Below, one piece after another: positions 54,150-61,549 of a stretch of DNA of 64,000 bases. The stretch comes from Methylobacter sp. GTDB taxonomy: Bacteria; Pseudomonadota; Gammaproteobacteria; Methylococcales; Methylomonadaceae. The notes under the pieces were generated by a model. That model was not told the origin of the DNA and did not search any database. It worked only from the letters and a program-made list of their open reading frames with translations. Both the position numbers and the translations under genes were made by a program. Numbering within the stretch: position 1 is the first letter of the stretch; every line of letters starts with the position of its first letter. The DNA is taken from the NCBI GenBank assembly GCA_030679035.1, contig JAUXTH010000144.1, forward strand, positions 1 to 64,000, written 5' to 3'.

Positions 54150-55654
54150 AAAGATTTTCACGGTTTGACTTGCGACAACGCTATAACCTCGCGTTATTGA
54201 TGACGCTTGCCATTGCCAGTTATCTGTTGATTTTATGTTTGTATCTGGCGATTAAGAGCTATGCCAACGAATATACCAGTCATTACTGGCAGGAACATAC
54301 CGGAATATTCGCTGATTCCATCCAGTACAGTGTCACCATGGGTGCGAAAGCCCGTTCTGAAGCGATTGCGAACAATTTTGCTAATGACAAAAACGTGCTG
54401 AAAGCGGCTATCTACACCAGTCAGCAAAATTTGTTGGCAACAGCAGGTAAAGCAGGCAAGACGATTGACTGTAACAAGGGTCAGCAGTCATTCGGCCAGC
54501 CTTTTTTTATTGAGGCCAGTGACTATTGGTGTTTTTATGAGCCGGTATACCAAGATAGCCCTGCCGGGGCATTTGAACAAAAACTGGCAGGTGCTCAAGC
54601 GAGCAACTATTTAGGTTATGTTGAGCTGGTGGTGTCCAAAGCTGAAATGACCGGGTTATTACAGCAAATCCTCACCGTGTCCGGTCTGATTGTGGGATTG
54701 ATTTTAGTCGTCATTTACTTTGTGGTGCGGCGTTTTTCCGGAAACTTTACTGAGCCGATGGTCGAAATGGTTGCGGTGTTAAAGAATGTGGCTCAAGGCA
54801 TTCCGGGCGGACGGGTTTCATTTACCGGTGCGCCGGATATAGTTTCAATGGGCGATACCTTTAACGAGATGCTGGCTCGGATCGAGATCAATGAGCAGAT
54901 TTTGGCACAGAAAATAGAGGACAGAACCTTTGAATTGAAAACAGCCCTAGACCGGAGTGAAGCGGCCAATGACTATAAAACGCATATTATCGCCACGGTC
55001 TCTCATGAAATGAAAACCCCTTTGCATGCGATTAGTGCGTATTTAGAGTTGATTCATAACAACTTGCCGGAAGGGACTGATTACGATCTAAGTCGTGATT
55101 TTCATAGGCGAGCCATGACCAGGGCTGGGGAGTTGAACGAACTAATCGGTAACATTCTTTTGCATGGCAAGTTGAATGCCAACAAGGTGGACGTCGTTCC
55201 AGCGTCGTTGACACTTCAAACCTTGATTAACGAATGTGTCGATAAAATCACGCCAATCCTTGAGCGCAATCGAAACAGCATCAAGTTGTTGGGGCAAAAT
55301 GTCTCAATCATTTCAGATGCCGAGGTGGTTAAACATATCATCAATAATCTCTTAAGCAATGCCGGTAAATTTACCCTGGCGGGCGACATCAAAGTAAATT
55401 GGTGGAAAGAGCAATCCGTCCTGGTGCTTAAAGTGACCGATACCGGTTGCGGAATTCCCCAGCAGTTCCATCAGAAAATATTCGATTCGTTTTGGCAGGT
55501 GGATATGAGCATGACCCGGGAATACGGCGGAACCGGCCTCGGTCTTGCCATTACTAAACAATTTGTCGATCTATTGGACGGAGAAATTTCAGTCAGTTCT
55601 ACTGTGGGTAAAGGCAGCGTTTTTACGGTCAGAATTCCAAGCCAGTCAAGTTAA
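54146..55654 (+). CDS. Membrane sensor histidine kinase
   Basis: The 502-residue kinase has two membrane helices (about 14-36 and 173-195) around a periplasmic sensor domain. A HAMP region (about 196-250) leads to the H-box IIATVSHEMKTPLHAISAYL (about 278-297, His in SHEM). N-box INNLLSNAGKFTLAG, G1 DTGCGIP and G2 GTGLGLAITKQF complete the ATPase domain. It is coupled to the binding protein before it. Its 3' end overlaps the convergent response regulator gene by 26 bases. Confidence 0.92.
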   Translation: MKRFSRFDLRQRYNLALLMTLAIASYLLILCLYLAIKSYANEYTSHYWQEHTGIFADSIQYSVTMGAKARSEAIANNFANDKNVLKAAIYTSQQNLLATAGKAGKTIDCNKGQQSFGQPFFIEASDYWCFYEPVYQDSPAGAFEQKLAGAQASNYLGYVELVVSKAEMTGLLQQILTVSGLIVGLILVVIYFVVRRFSGNFTEPMVEMVAVLKNVAQGIPGGRVSFTGAPDIVSMGDTFNEMLARIEINEQILAQKIEDRTFELKTALDRSEAANDYKTHIIATVSHEMKTPLHAISAYLELIHNNLPEGTDYDLSRDFHRRAMTRAGELNELIGNILLHGKLNANKVDVVPASLTLQTLINECVDKITPILERNRNSIKLLGQNVSIISDAEVVKHIINNLLSNAGKFTLAGDIKVNWWKEQSVLVLKVTDTGCGIPQQFHQKIFDSFWQVDMSMTREYGGTGLGLAITKQFVDLLDGEISVSSTVGKGSVFTVRIPSQSS

Positions 55655-56579
55655 GCTGTTCATCTTCTGAGGGTTTGCCGGGGAGTAGAGTTTTTATCGC
55701 AGTCATGACGCGCTGCGCTTTATCTATATTTTTTTGAGCAAGAGCTTGATCCAAAGCCCACATCAGGTTTGTTAAGGTTTTGAGTTTAGTGCTTGTGTAA
55801 TGCGCCTGGTAAATCAGTTTCGCCCGCATAAGAAGGGTCTGGCACTGTGTTTTAAGGGTGGACATGGAAAAAGGTTTACACAGATATTCACTGGCTCCAT
55901 TGAGTAATAACTCTTTACTGTTATAGGCTCGGTCATGCCCCGTAATAATAATCACCGGCTGCAGCTCATCAACTGCCATTATTTTACTCAGCACAACATC
56001 TCCATTCATGATTGGCAACATTAAATCCAATAACACCAAGTCGTGACGTTTGCTTTCCCAGAGCTTATAGCCGGACAGTCCATCTCTGACTATATCAATG
56101 GTATAACTGTCTTTGATGGCATGGAAGGCCGAATGAGCCGCATCTTCATCATCTTCGATAATGAGTAAAGTGTGTTTATCCGGATTGATGCGTCCGCGTT
56201 CATAGCCAATGCTTAGGTTATCGTGATAGGCAGACGTTAGGGTTGTCCCAAGCTCGTTTAACGAGACCACTTTAAAGGAATGCTCCCTAGCCAGCTGGGT
56301 AGGAATTTCAAGTTCACAGGCTTCTTCTACCAGAAAAAGGGGAAGTGCATGGGCGGATAATGGCGAGGAGTTTATCAATTTGGCTAACTGCCAAATATCA
56401 GCGCCTTCTATCGCATAGTCAGCAATGATGAGATTGTAGGCATCGGTTTTTAATTTTTTAACAAAATTATCCACAGTGTTGACGAAAGTCAGTTGGTCGC
56501 CTTTGATGTCTACGGCAGCTAATTGGCTCTGGATTTCGGCTTTTATTTCATCGAGACTTGAAGCGATTAATAATTTCAT
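55629..56579 (-). CDS. Response regulator with two receiver domains
   Basis: The 316-residue protein has a first receiver-like domain (about 1-115) with IIADYAIEGADIW in the place of the phospho-acceptor. The second, more typical domain (about 130-250) has LLIIEDDEDAAHSAF, phospho-acceptor Asp in LVLLDLMLPIMNGD, and Lys in EYLCKPFSM. No DNA-binding domain follows; the last 60 residues are helical. It is probably a signalling intermediate of the convergent sensor kinase. Their ends overlap, unusual for a pair on opposite strands. Confidence 0.88.
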   Translation of the reverse strand: MKLLIASSLDEIKAEIQSQLAAVDIKGDQLTFVNTVDNFVKKLKTDAYNLIIADYAIEGADIWQLAKLINSSPLSAHALPLFLVEEACELEIPTQLAREHSFKVVSLNELGTTLTSAYHDNLSIGYERGRINPDKHTLLIIEDDEDAAHSAFHAIKDSYTIDIVRDGLSGYKLWESKRHDLVLLDLMLPIMNGDVVLSKIMAVDELQPVIIITGHDRAYNSKELLLNGASEYLCKPFSMSTLKTQCQTLLMRAKLIYQAHYTSTKLKTLTNLMWALDQALAQKNIDKAQRVMTAIKTLLPGKPSEDEQLNLTGLEF

Positions 56580-56664
56580 TGGCTGTACTCCATGAAGGGA
56601 TTTTTAGTGAAAATCCTACATGTCCATAGATAAAGCAAGCTAGATCCTTTACCTGGACACTGTT

Positions 56665-58032
56665 TTAATTTGCGTTTTTACCTAATGGTTTTATTGAAAG
56701 AATCACATCCCGATCAGGCTTGAGCGTAATGCTGGCAGCTTCCTTGATGGTGTCATCGGTTTTAAAGGTAAATTCTCTTAACAGTGTGACTATGACGATC
56801 ATCATTTCCAGTTCGGCGAAATGACGGCCTAAACAATTATGTAAGCCACCGCCAAACGGGTAGAAGGCATATTTATACAGTTCTGTTGTTAGCTGTGGAT
56901 TTATAAAATGTTCAGGGTAGAATTCGTTGGGGCACTCCCATAACGCGGAATGGCGATGGGTAACAAATAAACTAAGAAGGATGGTTGTGCCTTTTTTTAT
57001 GTTATATCCACCCACTGTAATATCTTCAACAGCTAGGGATGTAATACCCCCTGATGGCGGGTATAGGCGTAACGTTTCATTGAGGGCAGCTTTGGTGTAA
57101 ACGAGCTTTTCAAGGTTGGCGGTGGTTAATGCATCGTCCCTGAACTTCATGATCTCGGCAGTTACTTTATTATGCACAGCCTGATTTTTGCCTAGCAGAT
57201 AAAAAAACCAAGCTAACGTATTAATAGTGGTGTCTTGGCTTGCAAAAAATAAATTAACCATCTCATCTTGCAGCAACTCTTGGGGCATGGTGTAGCCTGA
57301 CTTGCTATCGGTGGCTTGCATCATCTGTGATATAAGATCATGCCCAAGGTGCTCGCGTTTTAAAGCTATTTCTTGGCTAATAAAGTCAGCCAGTTTTAAA
57401 ACAGCTTTTTGGTATTGCCATTTTTTGATAGGCATGAACCACATTAATTTACCATTGCTTATGATTTGAGTGACAAGCTGCGGCAAAAGGCATTGACTGA
57501 TTACATCAATCGTTTGTATCAGCGCTTCATTATTGGGGATAGTATCGGCTGAACGTCCCAATAACGTTTTGATAATTATTCGTTGAACCAATTTTTTGAT
57601 CTCGCAAGATAGGTTAATTTCAGTGGCTGTTGTGGCTTTGAGCTTTTCTCTAGTGATTTCAGCCTCGTTGATAAAAATATTTTGCCATTGACTGATTGCT
57701 TCTCTAGTAAACAAAGGCTGCATTAACCGCCTTTGCTTCACCCAGGTTTCAGCTTTGCTATTGAACAGGCTATCGGCAAAAAACGATTTTTTTGCCTCAT
57801 AAAGAAAATCCCTGTTTAACAATCCCTTAGCTTCCTGGATATATATCTCCTCGACATGATCTGGGTGGCAAATGCAAAGCATTTTTTTTGTAAAAAAACT
57901 GGCTAAGACTAAATCACCGTGCTTTTGATGCAAGGCGCTTAATGCTAAATGTGGTTTTCTGATTGATCGCAGAAAAGGAGCAATGATGAGTTGTTCCTTT
58001 AGCTGCTTGATGGGGGAGCTTAAAACGACCAT
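56665..58032 (-). CDS. Cytochrome P450
   Basis: The 455-residue monooxygenase has the heme-binding motif PFGGGLHNCLGRHFAELEM (about 393-411, Cys ligand). The K-helix ExxR is in ALNETLRLYPPSG (about 316-328). The I-helix reads LFFASQDTTINTLAWFF (about 267-283), with the oxygen-activating acid-Thr pair DT. It resembles bacterial fatty-acid or terpene hydroxylase-type P450s; substrate unknown. No ferredoxin gene is next to it. Its start overlaps the end of the TonB receptor gene by 13 bases, so the two are coupled. Confidence 0.93.
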   Translation of the reverse strand: MVVLSSPIKQLKEQLIIAPFLRSIRKPHLALSALHQKHGDLVLASFFTKKMLCICHPDHVEEIYIQEAKGLLNRDFLYEAKKSFFADSLFNSKAETWVKQRRLMQPLFTREAISQWQNIFINEAEITREKLKATTATEINLSCEIKKLVQRIIIKTLLGRSADTIPNNEALIQTIDVISQCLLPQLVTQIISNGKLMWFMPIKKWQYQKAVLKLADFISQEIALKREHLGHDLISQMMQATDSKSGYTMPQELLQDEMVNLFFASQDTTINTLAWFFYLLGKNQAVHNKVTAEIMKFRDDALTTANLEKLVYTKAALNETLRLYPPSGGITSLAVEDITVGGYNIKKGTTILLSLFVTHRHSALWECPNEFYPEHFINPQLTTELYKYAFYPFGGGLHNCLGRHFAELEMMIVIVTLLREFTFKTDDTIKEAASITLKPDRDVILSIKPLGKNAN

Positions 58033-60101
58033 TTAATTTGTCCTAATACTGAAAGATCATTGACCGGCAAGTCGCCCGGCAATAGAGTGGGAGCGACACT
58101 CGGTTCCTTGGCATTAGCACCGAAAACATTATTAACTCTTAGAGTGAGCTCCAAAGGCTTGGCAACCTTAGTTGAAAGGGTTACTCCAGCAATAAAGTAA
58201 TTGCTAAGGTTTGGCCTTGGATCATTTGCCGGGCGTTTTCTTTCACCCACCCAACTCAATTGGCTACCGATCATCCAGTCTTTGGTAAATTTCCAGTCGA
58301 TTAGCGCTTTTATCATGTGTTCTGGTAATAGACCGGTATTATCGCTTTGACTTACGTGATGGTAGCTGTAGTTTAGGGACATATTTAAGTTGTCGTTGTA
58401 GGTAAAACGTCCTTCAACTTCGGTCCCCATTCCGTTTATCTTGCTTGCATTGGAAAACGCAGTAGGGAATGGTTGAACTGTGGTTAATATGGATTGGTTG
58501 GCAGATGTGATCAGGTTGTCCAGTTGAAACCAATAGGCGTTGGTTGAGGTGGTAAGTTGTGGTGACCATTTATTTTCAACCTGAAATTCGACCGTATCCA
58601 TTATTTCTGGTTTAAGAATCGTGGTTGGAGTTGCGGTCAGATTTTTTTCTAAAAATGAAGGTGGCCGAAATGAACGGCTATAGAGCAACTTTGTGGTCAG
58701 GTTATTGTTAACGTTCCACACTAACGAGATACGTGGGCTAAAGCCATCGGTCGTATCAGAGTAAAAATCGTATCGTAGTCCCGTAGTCAGATAAAAGTCG
58801 GTCGCAAAATTCCATTCGTCCTGCAATAAAGCGTAAAAATTTGTTCGGTTTCTTGATTTTAAATTGGGGTCACTTCCAAGTGATGATAGCTCGGTAAAGA
58901 GGATTTGTTGGATAAAACCGGGCGTAATAAGGTAGTTAAGCTTATCGCTAATATTATCTATCCAGTTGTAGATAATGCCGGTTCCGGAAGTCACGTTGTG
59001 AGCTTTAATGCCAGTGTAATTTAATTGGGTAGTAAGCCCTGTGGTACCCTGGAAATGAGTTGTTTGCACGTTGGCACCTTGTGGTAAAAATCCGCCCAAG
59101 GTACCTGGTGGCAACAAGCCCCAATTCCAACGGGTATCTTGACCCACAAAGTAAGCTTTTGATTCAGAAGTTAAGTTATCGTTAAATTTATGGTTGGCTG
59201 ATAAGTCCAGGTTGTAAACATCCTCGTTGGTTGTTCCTGACCTATCTAATGCCAGAGCCGCACCTTGCCCGGTTTGAACATTATTAAAGCGTTGATATCC
59301 GGCTCTAAGCCGAAGCCAATCTTTATAGGCCACATCCACTCGGGCATCAATGTCATCCCGTCCATTGTTGGTAAATCCAGGTGCATTGGACACCCGAGTT
59401 CCAAGCTGATTATCTAAAAATGACTGGGCATCGCGTTCTATACGACCTTGACTGCCATTCGTCGTTCCACCTTGAGCGGAAAATGAATACTCCCAATCGT
59501 TATTTTTCTGGCCATATTGTGCCCAGCCTTCGTAGGTATTTTGACTGCCTAAAAAGCTACCGACATTGCCACCTTTAAGATCGTTACCCGTTTTAAGGAT
59601 AATATTAATGACTCCGGTAATGGCATCACCCCCATAGAGCATGGAGCCAGGACCCCTGATAACTTCGATGTGAGAAATATTTTTTACCGGCATAGTCCAG
59701 GCAAAAGGTTTACCTCCTATGAAGGTGTTTTTTTGTGGGACACCATTAATTAGGATTAGCACTTGCGAGTTTGCCTCTGAATAAATCCCCCTGAAGCCTA
59801 TAACATTATTGGTGTTGCCTGCTCTGGCACTGCTCACATGCGCGCCAGGTAAGTATTCCAGAACATCCTCTAAACGCCTTGCACCAATTTTTTCAATGTC
59901 TTTACTGGTCATGACAGAGGTCACGCTGGGACTTAAGTTTTGCAAGATAGGGTGACCAGTTGCAATAGACAGCATTTTTTCATTGCCGTAAGTATCCTTT
60001 AAGTCATCCAACTCGGAGTCCTCAGCATGGGTTACTTGGGTTAATACCAAAAATAAAGCCAATAATTTTGGTAATTGAGTATGTTTTTTTGGATTGATCA
60101 A
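58020..60101 (-). CDS. TonB-dependent outer-membrane receptor
   Basis: The 693-residue receptor has a signal peptide (about 1-26, LLALFLVLTQVTHA). The plug domain (about 55-175) has RRLEDVLEYLPGAHVSSARA, VIGFRGIYSEANSQVLILIN and HIEVIRGPGSMLYGGDAITG. A 22-strand-type barrel ends in an aromatic residue (GQIKWSF). A clear TonB box is not identified. The likely substrate is a siderophore or other ligand; the downstream P450 may modify the imported or exported compound. It lies behind a 275-base gap facing dndA. Confidence 0.9.
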   Translation of the reverse strand: MINPKKHTQLPKLLALFLVLTQVTHAEDSELDDLKDTYGNEKMLSIATGHPILQNLSPSVTSVMTSKDIEKIGARRLEDVLEYLPGAHVSSARAGNTNNVIGFRGIYSEANSQVLILINGVPQKNTFIGGKPFAWTMPVKNISHIEVIRGPGSMLYGGDAITGVINIILKTGNDLKGGNVGSFLGSQNTYEGWAQYGQKNNDWEYSFSAQGGTTNGSQGRIERDAQSFLDNQLGTRVSNAPGFTNNGRDDIDARVDVAYKDWLRLRAGYQRFNNVQTGQGAALALDRSGTTNEDVYNLDLSANHKFNDNLTSESKAYFVGQDTRWNWGLLPPGTLGGFLPQGANVQTTHFQGTTGLTTQLNYTGIKAHNVTSGTGIIYNWIDNISDKLNYLITPGFIQQILFTELSSLGSDPNLKSRNRTNFYALLQDEWNFATDFYLTTGLRYDFYSDTTDGFSPRISLVWNVNNNLTTKLLYSRSFRPPSFLEKNLTATPTTILKPEIMDTVEFQVENKWSPQLTTSTNAYWFQLDNLITSANQSILTTVQPFPTAFSNASKINGMGTEVEGRFTYNDNLNMSLNYSYHHVSQSDNTGLLPEHMIKALIDWKFTKDWMIGSQLSWVGERKRPANDPRPNLSNYFIAGVTLSTKVAKPLELTLRVNNVFGANAKEPSVAPTLLPGDLPVNDLSVLGQIKWSF

Positions 60102-60376
60102 TTAATCCGCCTCTAGTCGCTATTATTAGCCGACAATGGGGTGTTTTACTTAAGGTGCATCTCAATTGTTAACGTTCATTTTAAATTACTCAATCTTAAA
60201 TTTACGTTAAGAAAATAAGCCTGATTCAAGTTTTCTTTAAATTAGCGGCAATTCCTCATCAGAAAAATTGGTTGTTGTATTTTTTTTTAACAGGTTAACC
60301 TTATAATGCCACACGCCTTGCAAGCAAAAGTTAAGGCTATTTTCTTTAATTTTATGACTAACCCGCAAAACCTGTT
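60102..60376. promoter_or_regulatory. Divergent region between the TonB receptor and dndA
   Basis: No gene is seen; a 62-codon frame on the minus strand at 60237-60425 overlaps dndA and looks like chance. The middle is AT-rich. The region must carry the promoters of both flanking operons. TTGCAAGCAAAAGTTAAGGC and TTAATTTTATGACTAACCC near the end precede the TTG start of dndA; no strong ribosome site is seen. Confidence 0.4.
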
Positions 60377-61540
60377 TTGAATACTCAAATTTATCTCGAT
60401 TACGCTGCAACAACACCCATGGCACCCGAAGCGGCTAAAGCCATGGCGCAATGCTTAACCATGGACGGGGTTTTCGCTAACCCTGCATCCTTGCAGCATG
60501 GTTTTGGTGAAGTAGCTGATGCCTTAGTCGAGCAATCCCGCACTGAAATCGCACATCTATTAAGTTGCAAAGCGAAGGATCTGGTTTTCACTTCAGGTGC
60601 GACTGAATCAAATAACCTGGCTCTTAAGGGAATTGCCTTAAGGTATCAAAGTAAAGGCAACCACATCATTACTTCAGCCAGCGAACATAAAGCGGTATTG
60701 GATACATGTAAATACATTGAGAGCATCGGTTTTAAGATCACTTATCTAAGACCCGATTATGAGGGCCGCATAAGTCTTGATCGTATTTTGGATGCACTGA
60801 CCGAAGAAACCATCCTTGTGTCCCTGATGCAGGTCAACAATGAGACAGGGTTTATCCAAGACATACAACAAATCGCACAAGCCCTAAAAGAAAAAGACTT
60901 GTTTTTCCATGTTGATGCCGCTCAAAGCGCTGGTAAGATAAAAATTGATCTGACTGAAACACCAATAGATTTGTTATCCCTGTCAGCCCATAAGTTTTAT
61001 GGCCCGAAAGGCATTGGCTGCTTGTATGTTCGTAACAGAAGACAAACCAATTTAACTCCCTTGATGCATGGCGGCGGACAAGAATACGGCCTGCGCCCTG
61101 GCACCTTAGCCACCCATCAAATAGTCGGCATGGCAACGGCATTTAAAATTGCACATAACTTAATGTTGACTGACTATCAATATGGCCTACGCCAGGCAAA
61201 AATGCTAACGGACCAACTCCAACAACTTGAAGGCGTTCATTTCAACGGCGATCAAATCAATAAATTACCCAATATAATCAATGTCAGTTTTGGTCAGGTG
61301 GGCGCTGATTCTTTACTTATTGCCTTAAGAGATGAACTGGCGATAGCTTCTGGCTCAGCCTGTAATACGGGCACTATTGAGGCCTCGCATGTCCTTAGAG
61401 CCATGGGCATAGAAGGTGATCGCCTCTATGGCGCTGTGCGTATCAGTTTTGGACGTTACACGACTGAATCAGATATTCAACAAGCTGGGCAATGCATTTG
61501 TGCTGCAGTTACCCATTTAAGACAACTAGCATTGGCGTAA
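60377..61540 (+). CDS. dndA: Cysteine desulfurase DndA/IscS-like
   Basis: The 387-residue PLP enzyme starts YLDYAATTPMAPEAAKAM (about 6-23). The Schiff-base Lys lies in SLSAHKFYGPKGIGCLYVRN (about 197-216). The catalytic Cys is in IASGSACNTGTIEASHVLRA (about 333-352). It would supply sulfur for DNA phosphorothioation, since the gene directly downstream is a Dnd-associated methyltransferase-like protein. It is distinct from housekeeping IscS by context only. The start is TTG because no ATG lies in frame before the conserved beginning. The next ATG is 10 bases after its stop. Confidence 0.85.
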   Translation: MNTQIYLDYAATTPMAPEAAKAMAQCLTMDGVFANPASLQHGFGEVADALVEQSRTEIAHLLSCKAKDLVFTSGATESNNLALKGIALRYQSKGNHIITSASEHKAVLDTCKYIESIGFKITYLRPDYEGRISLDRILDALTEETILVSLMQVNNETGFIQDIQQIAQALKEKDLFFHVDAAQSAGKIKIDLTETPIDLLSLSAHKFYGPKGIGCLYVRNRRQTNLTPLMHGGGQEYGLRPGTLATHQIVGMATAFKIAHNLMLTDYQYGLRQAKMLTDQLQQLEGVHFNGDQINKLPNIINVSFGQVGADSLLIALRDELAIASGSACNTGTIEASHVLRAMGIEGDRLYGAVRISFGRYTTESDIQQAGQCICAAVTHLRQLALA

Positions 61541-61549
61541 GGTATCAGT

